From Sphingobacterium sp. (lineage in GTDB: Bacteria; Bacteroidota; Bacteroidia; Sphingobacteriales; Sphingobacteriaceae), in contig JAITTY010000009.1 of assembly GCA_031286695.1 (NCBI GenBank), positions 186,001-250,000 on the forward strand: a stretch of DNA of 64,000 nt, given 5' to 3'. The number at the start of each line of letters is the position of its first letter. Within the stretch, counting starts at the first letter, position 1. Positions 34,288-43,917 of the stretch are shown piece after piece. Below the pieces are notes generated by a model. It searched no databases. It worked only from the letters and a program-made list of their open reading frames with translations, and was not told the DNA's origin. The translations under genes and the position numbers were made by a program.

Positions 34288-35625
34288 TTAGTTCAAAGAT
34301 GCTGTAACTTGTACGCTATCCTTTTTCACGTTAGCTGTTTTACCGCTGAACTCTTTTTGCAAATCCTCAGTAAAATATTTGTTTTGTTTAGCTAACCACT
34401 CTTTATATTTCTCTTCAGTTACGACAACCACTTTCTTTTGCATGTTATAGTGACCAGATCCACAGATCTTGTTACACAACATCACGAAGTCATAGTTATA
34501 ATCACCCAAACGATCACGCATCTCTTCTGTTGTAACAGTAGGTGTAAACTGGAAATAGTTGGTCATCCCCGGTACCGCATTAATCTGAACACGGAAATCA
34601 GGAATATAGAAAGAGTGAATAATATCTTTTGAAACGATATGGAAACGAACTGGTTTGTTTACAGGCAACCAGATTTCAGATCCTTGAATATCATCCCAAG
34701 AATTTTTATCATTAAAGTCAATACCGTAAGGATTGGTTGGTGTCGTCATTTTATAATTACGTTTACCGATAATCCCATCTGAACCAGCATAACGGACATT
34801 CCATTGGAACTGCTCGCCTAATACCTCAACTTGTAATGCTGATTTTTGAAGATCTTCAGGAATATTTGTGATTGATCTCCATGTAAAGAAACCGAACAAT
34901 ACCAAAACTGTCAAAACAACAGCAGGAACAATTGTCCACAATTTCTCGATTGCATTGTTATGAGGATAATAATAAGCCTGACGTTTTGCACGCATGCGGT
35001 ACAAGAATGTAAATGTCATCAACAAGATATGTGTGATAACCAATACAAATGTTGTAATTGCTGTCGTAATGATAAACATGGTATCAATACGCTCACCGTG
35101 CTCAGTTACTGCAGATCTCCAATAAGCAGCTCCCCAGTGTACATATGACCAATATACACCGTAAAGGAATACAACCAAGAAAATGAATAACAATGCCGAT
35201 TGAAACGTGTTATTCGCAAACGGATTGTATTTACCGTTCATCTTTCTTGTCAATTCATAGATCGAAAGTACTTTACCAATAACGGCAACAACAGTACATA
35301 TAACCAAGAATAACAAGACATAATATGTGAAGTTTTTATAAACCTGAGGGTCTATTTGCTTCACTTCTTCAACAGCAGGAGCAGCAGCACTAGCTTCTGT
35401 AGAAGAACTAGCAGATGCAACAGCAGCAGTACCTGCTGCCGCTGTTGTATCTTTTGCAACCGAATCCGTTGCTGCAGGGGCAGCTACTGCTGTAGTTGCC
35501 GCTTTAGCAGAATCAGATGCTACTGTATCTTGTTGACTTGCAAGGATAGGAGTCGCAAAAAGCAATCCTAGTGCAAGCACAAAACCCGAGATGGATTTGA
35601 ATCTATTATTTAATTTAAAGCTCAT
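34288..35625 (-). CDS. ctaC: Cytochrome c oxidase subunit II
   Basis: Carries the CuA electron entry site. 445 aa from the ATG at the signal peptide (MSFKLNNRFKSISGFVLALG); an upstream in-frame start would run into actF. After the signal comes a low-complexity Ala/Ser/Thr/Val stretch (about 27-90), four helices (two more than the usual two; the last LWTIVPAVVLTVLVLFGFF), and then the cupredoxin domain with EVLGEQFQWNVRY, IIHSFYIPDFRVQ and the CuA motif CNKICGSGHYNM. There is no fused cytochrome c. It is 43 bp after actF. Confidence 0.95.
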   Translation of the reverse strand: MSFKLNNRFKSISGFVLALGLLFATPILASQQDTVASDSAKAATTAVAAPAATDSVAKDTTAAAGTAAVASASSSTEASAAAPAVEEVKQIDPQVYKNFTYYVLLFLVICTVVAVIGKVLSIYELTRKMNGKYNPFANNTFQSALLFIFLVVFLYGVYWSYVHWGAAYWRSAVTEHGERIDTMFIITTAITTFVLVITHILLMTFTFLYRMRAKRQAYYYPHNNAIEKLWTIVPAVVLTVLVLFGFFTWRSITNIPEDLQKSALQVEVLGEQFQWNVRYAGSDGIIGKRNYKMTTPTNPYGIDFNDKNSWDDIQGSEIWLPVNKPVRFHIVSKDIIHSFYIPDFRVQINAVPGMTNYFQFTPTVTTEEMRDRLGDYNYDFVMLCNKICGSGHYNMQKKVVVVTEEKYKEWLAKQNKYFTEDLQKEFSGKTANVKKDSVQVTASLN

Positions 35626-35668
35626 TTCTTTTATAACGTTTTTACGTAACCTTCCTTTAAAAGTGAAA

Positions 35669-36904
35669 CTATATCTGGTGATGCAAACTCTCATCCAAGA
35701 AAGGATGATTTTTAGGCACCAATGCTTGTTTACTCAATTTACTCATCACTAAGAAGATGAACAAACCTAAGAAACCAAGTGCAGTTCCGATTTCAATGAT
35801 ACCAAATCCTCTATGTTCAGCAACAGTACCAGGCATGATCATGATATAATAATCTAGCCAGTGACCAGCCAATAATAGAATCGCTACGAACAACATCACA
35901 TTTTGTTTACGTTTAGCATCGCGATCCACTAGTAGTAACAATGGTGCCACAAAGTTAATGATAATACTCAACCAAAACCAAGGTTTGTATTCAGGTTCCC
36001 AACGTTTGTAGAAATAAACTGTTTCCTCTGGGATGTTTGAATACCAAATCAACATGAATTGTGCAAACCAAACGTAAGTCCAGAAGATAGAGAAACCGAA
36101 CATCAATTTACCCAAATCGTGTAAATGATTTTCGTTTACCCAGTTCATATAACCAGCTTTCTTCAATACAACAACGATGATCGTGATACATGAAATACCG
36201 CTTACCCACATTGCTGCAAAGTTATACCAACCGAACATCGTCGAAAACCAGTGTGCCTCTAAAGACATTACGGTATCGAAAGACCAGATAGGTGTAGTAA
36301 AACCGAAGATAACTAAGAAGATCGCCGACAATTTGAATGACTTTTTATAAGAAGTCAATCCGCCTTCCAAATCCTCTTTATAAGAAAGTTTCGCAAAAAT
36401 AACAGCAAAAATGCTATATGTTCCCATAAATACCACCTGACGGATCAAGAAGAATGGAACATTTAAATAAGCAGATTTACCTGCGATAATAGGGTCAAAA
36501 TTTGTACTATGCGGATCAGTAATACCATCTGCATTCCAGTGGTGATATAAGTTATGCGTGGTTAAACCTAAACCTACAATAACTAATAAAATCAATGAAG
36601 CAATTGGTAAAACACTCGCCATAGCCTGAGGTATACGTACCAAACCTGCAGACCATGCAGATTGTGTTACATATTGCAAGGCAACAAAGAATGTTCCGGC
36701 TGCGCATACACATGTAAAGTAATAACCCATCAATAACAAGTTGGCATAAGTACGCTCTACAGTAACGTGATCGCCCGAAAGCAACCCGATAGCTACAGCA
36801 GCTACGCCTAGTACAACAGCGATAATACTGAACATTTTAGCTTTGCCAGCAAACTCGTATCGCTCGTTGAAATTATAATCGTGATGATGACTGTGAGTTC
36901 CCAT
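35669..36904 (-). CDS. actF: Alternative complex III subunit ActF
   Basis: Ten-helix membrane subunit of the quinol:cytochrome c oxidoreductase, 411 aa, homologous to the NrfD-like ActC. Characteristic stretches: GYYFTCVCAAGTFFVALQ, SFDTVMSLEAHWFSTMFG, FWTYVWFAQFMLIWYSN and GHWLDYYIMIMPG. The N-terminus is His-rich (THSHHHDYNF). It follows actE after 19 bp. Confidence 0.93.
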   Translation of the reverse strand: MGTHSHHHDYNFNERYEFAGKAKMFSIIAVVLGVAAVAIGLLSGDHVTVERTYANLLLMGYYFTCVCAAGTFFVALQYVTQSAWSAGLVRIPQAMASVLPIASLILLVIVGLGLTTHNLYHHWNADGITDPHSTNFDPIIAGKSAYLNVPFFLIRQVVFMGTYSIFAVIFAKLSYKEDLEGGLTSYKKSFKLSAIFLVIFGFTTPIWSFDTVMSLEAHWFSTMFGWYNFAAMWVSGISCITIIVVVLKKAGYMNWVNENHLHDLGKLMFGFSIFWTYVWFAQFMLIWYSNIPEETVYFYKRWEPEYKPWFWLSIIINFVAPLLLLVDRDAKRKQNVMLFVAILLLAGHWLDYYIMIMPGTVAEHRGFGIIEIGTALGFLGLFIFLVMSKLSKQALVPKNHPFLDESLHHQI

Positions 36905-36923
36905 TTATATATCTGATGTTAGA

Positions 36924-37553
36924 TTATTTCTTTTGTAATTCGTGAACATACATAACAACTTTCCATCGCTCCTCTGGAGATAATTGAGATGCATGTGATC
37001 CCATGGAGTTGTGTCCGTAATAAATTGTATGGTAAATTTTACCATCAGTCAAGTCAGCCATCAAACCACCTCTTGAAGAGCTCGCTGCATCTGTTCTGTG
37101 ATAAGATGGTGGCGGAGGAAAGTTCTCTAATTGACGCGTACCTCTTGAATCAGTCACGCTACGATCTTTCGTGATAGGACCATCACCTTTACCTTCTACT
37201 CCATGACATATAGAGCAATAAGTTGTGAACAAAGCTTTACCTTTTTCAAGATTTTCTGCATTTACGACCAAAGGACTTTTTACTTCTCTTCCTGCGCGTT
37301 CATAATCCTCTAATGTATTGGCATACTCAAAACGAGTGAAACCAATAGGATCTGTACCTTTAGGAGGTGTTTGTGCTGTTTTTCCATCAGCAAAATTCGC
37401 ATTAGGTTGATCCGGATTGAAAGCAAGCGGATCGTACATGTTACGAGAAAACTCTAAACCTGTACTACGAGTTGTTTTGTCACCACAAGAAGAAACAAGT
37501 GCTGTCAATGCCACAGCTGCGCATAGCGTTCCAAGTAAATTCTTCTTATTCAT
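36924..37553 (-). CDS. actE: Alternative complex III subunit ActE, monoheme cytochrome c lipoprotein
   Basis: 209-aa lipoprotein cytochrome: signal MNKKNLLGTLCAAVALTAL with lipobox LVSSC, one heme site CSICH (residues about 130-134), and YHTIYYGHNSMGSHASQL, which supplies the methionine ligand. It accepts electrons from ActA and passes them toward the oxidase. The chosen ATG fits the signal peptide and overlaps actD by 8 bp; upstream in-frame starts lie inside actD. Confidence 0.93.
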   Translation of the reverse strand: MNKKNLLGTLCAAVALTALVSSCGDKTTRSTGLEFSRNMYDPLAFNPDQPNANFADGKTAQTPPKGTDPIGFTRFEYANTLEDYERAGREVKSPLVVNAENLEKGKALFTTYCSICHGVEGKGDGPITKDRSVTDSRGTRQLENFPPPPSYHRTDAASSSRGGLMADLTDGKIYHTIYYGHNSMGSHASQLSPEERWKVVMYVHELQKK

Positions 37554-38082
37554 AGCTAACATATTTTCTATCATTGTACTTAACTTCAACAGCTCCGGCT
37601 TCTTTCAATAAGCTATCGATCAAAGCGTGATCTGTATTTTCTTTGGCATCTACTGCAAGGATGAAACGGTCATCTGTTGCTCTCAAGTCCATTACACGAG
37701 GTGTACGTCCCGGGAACAAGTGGTTGCGGAAGAAAAACGTAGCAACCATACCCAAAGCACACAATAAGATGGTAACCTCAAATGTAACCGGAACAAAGTT
37801 TGGCATACCAAATGATGGTTTACCACCGATGTTCATCGGCCAATCGTATGCCATTGTATAATACAACAAACTAAAACCTAATGTCGTTCCTAATGCTCCA
37901 AAGCAAAATGCTGCGATAGGCAAGCGAGAAGGTCTTACGCCTAACTTCGCTTCGATGCCGTGGATAGGCATCGGAGTAAAGCAGTCGTAAATACTTATAT
38001 TGTTTGCTTGCAATTTGTCAATCCCATGCATCATTTCATCGGGATCCGCAAAACTACCTAATATATATTTTGTATTGCTCAT
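37546..38082 (-). CDS. actD: Alternative complex III subunit ActD (DUF3341)
   Basis: 178-aa membrane protein with two helices (about 56-76 and 101-120) and a cytoplasmic or periplasmic head. DUF3341 features: YDCFTPMPIHGIEAKLG near residue 34, FFRNHLFPGRTPR after the second helix. It lies between actC (7 bp) and actE (overlap). Structural subunit without cofactors. Confidence 0.93.
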   Translation of the reverse strand: MSNTKYILGSFADPDEMMHGIDKLQANNISIYDCFTPMPIHGIEAKLGVRPSRLPIAAFCFGALGTTLGFSLLYYTMAYDWPMNIGGKPSFGMPNFVPVTFEVTILLCALGMVATFFFRNHLFPGRTPRVMDLRATDDRFILAVDAKENTDHALIDSLLKEAGAVEVKYNDRKYVSYE

Positions 38083-38088
38083 TGCTGA

Positions 38089-39573
38089 TTATTTTCTAAC
38101 TGATAATTCTTTAATCTCTTCTTCTGTCACTGAATCATATTTCTCTAATGACTCTTGGAAGTATTCTACTTGCTCGTCAGGGAATGCGCCTTGTTGAGCC
38201 AATTTAGTTTTATGTTGTAATGAAGATGATTTCAACAACAATTTCACTTCGGCAATAGCGATACCTGGTAGGAAACGTAAGAACAACAAGAATAATGTAA
38301 AGAACAATCCAATTGAACCTACAAAGATACCTACGTCTGTCCAAGTTGGGTAGAACATTGCCCAAGATGAAGGCAAGTAATCACGGTGCAATGAAGTCAC
38401 GATAATTACAAAACGCTCAAACCACATACCGATGTTTACAACAATCGATAAGATCCATGAGATAGGAATACTTGTACGGATTTTTTTGAACCAGAATAAC
38501 TGCGGAGAAATTACGTTACAAGTCATCATTGACCAGTAAGCCCAGGCGTATGGACCTAACATACGATTCTCGAAAGCATACATTTCGTATTCTGAACGAG
38601 AGTACATGGCGATAAACAACTCAGTCAAATAAGCCACACCTACGATGGAACCTGTCGTCATGATAATGATATTCATGGACTCAATGTGGAACATCGTGAT
38701 GTAGTTCTCAAAGTTCATTACTTTACGTAAGATCAACAATAAAGTCTGTACCATCGCGAAACCAGAGAAGATCGCACCCGCCACGAAATATGGAGGGAAG
38801 ATCGTTGTATGCCATCCAGGGATAACCGAAGTTGCAAAGTCCATGGATACGATCGTGTGTACAGAAAGTACCAGCGGAGTAGAAATACCTGCCAAGATCA
38901 ATGACACGATTTCAAAACGTTGCCAAGTCTTAACTGAACCATTCCATCCGAATGATAATACAGAATAGATTTTTTGTTTTAATCCAGTAGCACGGTCACG
39001 AATTGTCGCGATATCAGGCAACAAACCACAGTACCAGAATACCAAGGATACTGTAAAGTAAGTTGAGATCGCAAACGCATCCCATACCAAAGGAGAGTTG
39101 AAGTTTACCCAAAGTGATCCAAATTGATTTGGAAGTGGGAAAATCCAATAAGCCAACCAAGGACGACCCATGTGAGCTACAACGTATGTAGCCGCACAGA
39201 TTACCGCAAAGATCGTCATCGCCTCTGCAGAACGGTTGATTGAATTACGCCAGTTTTGGCGGAAGATTAATAATACAGCTGAAATCAACGTACCCGCGTG
39301 ACCGATACCTACCCACCATACGAAGTCGGTGATATCCCAAGCCCAGCCTACAGTTTTATTCAGACCCCAAGCGCCGATACCTGTCCAAAAGGTATAACTA
39401 ACGCTAACTACCCATAATAAAGCACCTAATACAGCAACGGTAAAACCAATCCACCATGCTTTATTCGGTTTATTTTCAACCGGTAGTAAGATATCATCCG
39501 TAATTTTTGCATACGTAATGTCCTTACCGGTCATTAATGGTTCTCTTAATATTGATTCGTTATGCGATGACAT
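38089..39573 (-). CDS. actC: Alternative complex III subunit ActC (NrfD-like)
   Basis: 494-aa polytopic quinol-binding subunit with about ten helices, NrfD/PsrC family. Typical sequence: DFVWWVGIGHAGTLISAVLL, RPWLAYWIFPLPNQ, GWHTTIFPPYFVAGAIFSG and MWFERFVIIVTSLHRDYLPS. The quinol oxidation site is expected next to the ActB Fe-S part. It follows actB after 29 bp. Confidence 0.95.
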   Translation of the reverse strand: MSSHNESILREPLMTGKDITYAKITDDILLPVENKPNKAWWIGFTVAVLGALLWVVSVSYTFWTGIGAWGLNKTVGWAWDITDFVWWVGIGHAGTLISAVLLIFRQNWRNSINRSAEAMTIFAVICAATYVVAHMGRPWLAYWIFPLPNQFGSLWVNFNSPLVWDAFAISTYFTVSLVFWYCGLLPDIATIRDRATGLKQKIYSVLSFGWNGSVKTWQRFEIVSLILAGISTPLVLSVHTIVSMDFATSVIPGWHTTIFPPYFVAGAIFSGFAMVQTLLLILRKVMNFENYITMFHIESMNIIIMTTGSIVGVAYLTELFIAMYSRSEYEMYAFENRMLGPYAWAYWSMMTCNVISPQLFWFKKIRTSIPISWILSIVVNIGMWFERFVIIVTSLHRDYLPSSWAMFYPTWTDVGIFVGSIGLFFTLFLLFLRFLPGIAIAEVKLLLKSSSLQHKTKLAQQGAFPDEQVEYFQESLEKYDSVTEEEIKELSVRK

Positions 39574-39602
39574 AGTATTTTTATTTCAAATATTGTACAA
39601 GA

Positions 39603-42600
39603 TTACGCCTCAAAAGTGTTTCTAACTTTTGTCATATAACCGATACCCGGTTGAACATTGATTTCCTCAAGTACGTAATAAACACGCTCGTTGCGTAATG
39701 CTTTAGATACTTCTGATTCTGGATCATTTGCATCACCAAAGATAATTGCATTTGCAGAACATGCTTGTTGACAAGCCATTTGGATATCGCCATCTTTAAC
39801 TTTACGATTTTGAATCTTAGCTTGTAATTTACCTGCTTGAATACGTTGGATACACATTGAACATTTCTCCATTACCCCACGTGAACGAGTAACAACATCT
39901 GGATTTAAGACCAATTGTGTGAACTCATTGTTCAAGTAGTTGTCAAAACGCGAATCATTCCAGTATGCAAACCAGTTGAAACGACGAACTTTGAAAGGAC
40001 AGTTATTCGCACAGTAACGTGTACCAAAACAACGGTTATATGCCATGTGGTTCAAACCTTCTGAAGAGTGTACTGTTGCCAATACTGGACAAACCGTTTC
40101 ACAAGGTGCGTGACCACAGTGTTGACACAACATCGGTTGGTGAACAACAGTGATATCTTCGAAATCTAAATCAGCCGAAGCTCTTGCAATTTCTTTCTCT
40201 TTTGTAAGATCTTGATCTTTTCCTTCGATTGTATAGTAACGGTCAATACGTAACCAGTGCATTTCACGACGACGACGAACCTCATCACGACCTACAACAG
40301 GAATATTATTTTCAACGTTACAAGCAACGATACAAGCACCACAACCTGTACATGCGTTCAAGTCGATCGCCATCACCCATTTGTGACCAGGTTGCTCATA
40401 TTTGTTCCACAAATCGTATGTTTTGTGATTATCTGTAAAGCGTCCTGCCTCAGAGTTCGGATCTTTCAAATATTTCGCAAAAGTAGTCTCACGAATAACG
40501 TTACGACCTTCGATCGTATGGTGTGTTTGTGTTTGTGCCAATTGGTAAGTACCAGACGCTTTCGCTACAGTTGCTTTAGCAACACCTTGTACTGTACCAT
40601 TGATGATAGAAGCAAAAGGGAATGCGTTTTTACCAACTTCATTACCTGCTTTACCAACTTTTGTACGACCGTAACCTACAGCAACTGAAACTGTTCCTTG
40701 TGCTTGACCTGGTTGTTGTACAACTGGCAATTCCAATTCAACACCATTTGCTTTTACAGTTACTTTACCGTCTTCACCCAATCCTAATTTCTCAGCATCT
40801 TTCGGGTTAAGGGCCGCATAGTTATCCCAAGTTACTTTAGAAACCGGGTCAGGCAACTCTTGTAAGTAAGCGTTGTTCGCGTAGCGACCGTCACGAAGAC
40901 CTGCAGGCTCATAAAGTTTCAATTCAAACTCCCCTGTAATCGCTTTGCTTGATGCCTCAATTGCCGAAGCCGCTGCTGCAGCATTTCCTGTAAATGCAGG
41001 AGCTGTTGCCGCTTTGGCACCTTTATATTCAAAACCAGTTTGCAATACAGCATCCCAGTTTTTCGTAGAACCCGCTAAGATTTGTGTAGACCACAAGTTC
41101 TTAACAAAATTGTACATATCTGTATCATTTCCTGCCCAAGTCAACAAGCTTTGTTCAACTTGACGTGTTTTGAAAACAGGATTGATTGTTGGTTGAACGA
41201 TAGAGAACAAACCTTCTTTTGGATTCGCATCACCCCAAGATTCCAAGAACGTACTTGCTGGAGCAATCGCTGTCAATTCAGAAGCTGTTTCATCCGCACG
41301 TTGCGAAAATGATAAGGTGAAAGGAACTTGTTTCAACGCTGCTTTTACATCATCTGCTTTGAAGTAGTCATACACTGGGTTGCTATTCAAGAAGAATGCA
41401 ACACCAACTTGACCTGATTTCGCTGCTGCTAAGAAAGCTTGGAACGAAGAATCCGAACCTTGGTATTGTTTAGAATAGTTATCCAAATCGATGATTGTAC
41501 CGTAAGCACCTAATGCAACGTTGATTGCATTAACTAATACCTGTACATTGACATCGTTAGATCCAGCAACAACAACTGCTGCGCCTTTGCTGTTCACCAA
41601 TTCTTTCGCCGCTAGAGCGACACCTTTTTGTGCTTTTTTGTTTGCAGTAGCACCAGCCAAAGACTGACCAGTGATTGCATTATATAAAGCAACCAATGTA
41701 GCACCTTCTTCCGAAGGTTTGATTGCGATACGAGCATCCGCATTTGTACCAGTCATCGAAAGACCAGACTCAAATTGCACGTGACGTGACATTTTTCCGT
41801 TTTTCAACGATTTATAATCACGGTTTTTAGCGTATTGCTGTGTATGCTCCTCACCTGCTAACCAAGTTCCTAAGAAATCAGCTGCAACGGAAACAATCAC
41901 ATTTGCTTTTTCAAAATTGTATGAAGGAACTACAGCCTTACCGAAAGAAGCTTTATTTGCTTCGATAATACCGCTGTAAGATACAGCATCGTATTGTACA
42001 TGGTTAACTGTAGGGAATTTCGTTGCGAAAGCAGCGATAGCCGCCAACGTCGAAGGACTGTTTACGGTGTTAGAAACGATCGTAATTTGTTTACCAGAAG
42101 ATGCTGCTGCATTCAAAGCTTTAACAACTTCCCCATCCAATTTAGACCACTCCACATCTTGACCTTTCAATTGTGCCTGTTTCAATTTGGACTCATCATA
42201 TAAATCCAATACAGAAGCAGCAGTCGTTGAATCCAAACCTTGGTTCAAACCAATTGCATTCGGGTTAGGCTCAACATTGATCGGACGACCTTCACGAGTT
42301 TTAACCAAGATGCTTTGACCATTGAACGTCGAAGCATAATAGTTAGGGATACCTGGAGTTACCTCTTCAGGTTTAATCAAATAAGGAACTGCCTTATGCA
42401 CAGGAGTACGGTTACAAGCCGCTAAAGAAACAGCACCCAAACCAAATCCTAATGCTTTCAAGAAGTCACGGCGAGGAGTTTTAGTACTCAAGCCAGCTTC
42501 GTTTAATACATCTTCTACAGGAATAGATTCGGCAAACTCACCCTTGCTTCCTTCAACGAAAGCAGGAGTTTGATTTAACTCTTCCAAACCTTTCCAATAT

Positions 42601-42617
42601 TTTTTATTGCTATCCAT
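39603..42617 (-). CDS. actB: Alternative complex III subunit ActB, molybdopterin-oxidoreductase-like Fe-S protein
   Basis: 1004-aa fusion of a molybdopterin-oxidoreductase-like domain without cofactor (about 30-740) and a ferredoxin-type domain (about 760-1000). A Tat-like signal RRDFLKALGFGLGAVSLAAC sits near residue 44, set back from the start as in other 'TAT-variant' ActB proteins. Cluster cysteines: CTGCGACIVAC, CQHCGHAPCETVC, CANNCPF, CSMCIQRIQ and CQQACSANAI, fitting one [3Fe-4S] and three [4Fe-4S] clusters. It carries electrons from ActC to the ActA hemes. Confidence 0.95.
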   Translation of the reverse strand: MDSNKKYWKGLEELNQTPAFVEGSKGEFAESIPVEDVLNEAGLSTKTPRRDFLKALGFGLGAVSLAACNRTPVHKAVPYLIKPEEVTPGIPNYYASTFNGQSILVKTREGRPINVEPNPNAIGLNQGLDSTTAASVLDLYDESKLKQAQLKGQDVEWSKLDGEVVKALNAAASSGKQITIVSNTVNSPSTLAAIAAFATKFPTVNHVQYDAVSYSGIIEANKASFGKAVVPSYNFEKANVIVSVAADFLGTWLAGEEHTQQYAKNRDYKSLKNGKMSRHVQFESGLSMTGTNADARIAIKPSEEGATLVALYNAITGQSLAGATANKKAQKGVALAAKELVNSKGAAVVVAGSNDVNVQVLVNAINVALGAYGTIIDLDNYSKQYQGSDSSFQAFLAAAKSGQVGVAFFLNSNPVYDYFKADDVKAALKQVPFTLSFSQRADETASELTAIAPASTFLESWGDANPKEGLFSIVQPTINPVFKTRQVEQSLLTWAGNDTDMYNFVKNLWSTQILAGSTKNWDAVLQTGFEYKGAKAATAPAFTGNAAAAASAIEASSKAITGEFELKLYEPAGLRDGRYANNAYLQELPDPVSKVTWDNYAALNPKDAEKLGLGEDGKVTVKANGVELELPVVQQPGQAQGTVSVAVGYGRTKVGKAGNEVGKNAFPFASIINGTVQGVAKATVAKASGTYQLAQTQTHHTIEGRNVIRETTFAKYLKDPNSEAGRFTDNHKTYDLWNKYEQPGHKWVMAIDLNACTGCGACIVACNVENNIPVVGRDEVRRRREMHWLRIDRYYTIEGKDQDLTKEKEIARASADLDFEDITVVHQPMLCQHCGHAPCETVCPVLATVHSSEGLNHMAYNRCFGTRYCANNCPFKVRRFNWFAYWNDSRFDNYLNNEFTQLVLNPDVVTRSRGVMEKCSMCIQRIQAGKLQAKIQNRKVKDGDIQMACQQACSANAIIFGDANDPESEVSKALRNERVYYVLEEINVQPGIGYMTKVRNTFEA

Positions 42618-42654
42618 TTAAGCTGTATATAAGATTGCGTATTTCAAATAATTA

Positions 42655-43917
42655 TTAATAGTGACACTTACCACACTCAAGACCACCGATCATGGCTGCA
42701 GTCATTTTCTCACCTTTCTTAATTCTTTCGTGTGCTTTAATCAAATCTTCATAGTATTTGTTATCCGATTTGATATCTGTCTTTTTGTGACAATCAACAC
42801 ACCATTTCATCGTCAATGGAGAATATTGGTATACTTCTTCCATATTTTGGATCGGACCGTGACAAGTTTGACACTCAACACCAGCTACAACAACGTGTTG
42901 TGAGTGGTTGAAGTAAGCAAAGTCAGGTAAGTTGTGGATACGAACCCATTGAATTGGTTTAGGATTGTTACCGTAAGTACGCGTATCAGGATTCCAATCC
43001 AATGCACGATAGATTTTAGCAATTTCCGGAGAAATCTCACCATCATAATGCTCTGAAGCAGTGATTGTATTGTGACAGTTCATACATACGTTGGCCGATG
43101 GAATAGACGCATTTTTAGATTTAAATGCTCCACCGTGACAGTATTGACACTCAATTTTGTTAACACCAGCGTGGATTTGGTGAGAGAACTTAATTGGTTG
43201 AACCGGCTGATAGCCTTGGTGAACACCAACGTTCCACATTGTTTTCCAACCACCTACAGCTAATAATGCAACTAACATCAAGACTGTAAAGCCAACCAAC
43301 TTCTTGTTTTTAACGAATGCTTTCGCAAACTTCACAAAACGTTGGCTATCTTCTGGCTCTTGTTGCGCAGCAATAGCTTCTTGGTTTTTAGCAATTACAT
43401 TTTCTAAGGTACGAATCACACGATTCAACACCACGATAACCACTACAGCCAAAACAACAACTGCGATCAAGCCCAAAATCATGAACATGGACGCGTTATC
43501 ATCTTTAGCTCCAGCACCACCAGCAGCAGCTTCTTTTGGTTTCTCCTTAGAAGCATCTGTGATATACGCTAATACCGACTTGATCTGATCGTCAGACAAA
43601 TCAGTAAAAGAAGTCATCACAAGCTTGTTGTTCTCTTCGAAGATTTTAACTGCATCAGCATCGCCAGACGCAATTAAAGCCTGAGAGTTCTTGATCCACT
43701 TGATTAACCAAGCTTCGTCTTTCGTCTCTGGAATCCCCTTTAAAGCAGGACCAACCACTTTTCTGTCAATGGCGTGACAGGATGTACACTTAGATTTGAA
43801 GATTTTTTCACCTTCCTTGACATCTTGCGCATGCAACGTCGTAACGGCAAATAATAGCATCAAACTCGTTGACACCACCCTCGCAAGGCTTCCCAAAACG
43901 GATGAGATAGTTCTCAT
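42655..43917 (-). CDS. actA: Alternative complex III subunit ActA, multiheme cytochrome c
   Basis: 420-aa membrane-anchored cytochrome. After a signal (MRTISSVLGSLARVV...) there is an N-terminal monoheme c domain (CTSCH near 45), a first helix ASMFMILGLIAVVVLAVVV, a second helix, and then a cytochrome c3-like domain with five sites: CQYCH, CMNCH, CQTCH, CVDCH and CGKCH. Six hemes in all; the extra N-terminal heme domain is a fusion relative to plain pentaheme ActA. It is the first gene of the operon, about 80 nt from a good promoter. Confidence 0.93.
   Translation of the reverse strand: MRTISSVLGSLARVVSTSLMLLFAVTTLHAQDVKEGEKIFKSKCTSCHAIDRKVVGPALKGIPETKDEAWLIKWIKNSQALIASGDADAVKIFEENNKLVMTSFTDLSDDQIKSVLAYITDASKEKPKEAAAGGAGAKDDNASMFMILGLIAVVVLAVVVIVVLNRVIRTLENVIAKNQEAIAAQQEPEDSQRFVKFAKAFVKNKKLVGFTVLMLVALLAVGGWKTMWNVGVHQGYQPVQPIKFSHQIHAGVNKIECQYCHGGAFKSKNASIPSANVCMNCHNTITASEHYDGEISPEIAKIYRALDWNPDTRTYGNNPKPIQWVRIHNLPDFAYFNHSQHVVVAGVECQTCHGPIQNMEEVYQYSPLTMKWCVDCHKKTDIKSDNKYYEDLIKAHERIKKGEKMTAAMIGGLECGKCHY

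Noticed and set aside
35356..35571. Ser/Cys/Arg-rich plus-strand frame opposite ctaC
   Set aside because: It is the complement of the Ala/Ser/Thr low-complexity linker; not protein-like.
35626..35694. Longer N-terminus for ctaC overlapping actF
   Set aside because: The signal peptide starts at the ATG at 35625; the extension overlaps the actF 3' end.
40229..40688. Plus-strand open frames of 69 and 143 codons opposite actB
   Set aside because: Antisense shadows of a strongly coding gene, rich in Cys, Thr and His runs caused by complementing its codons.
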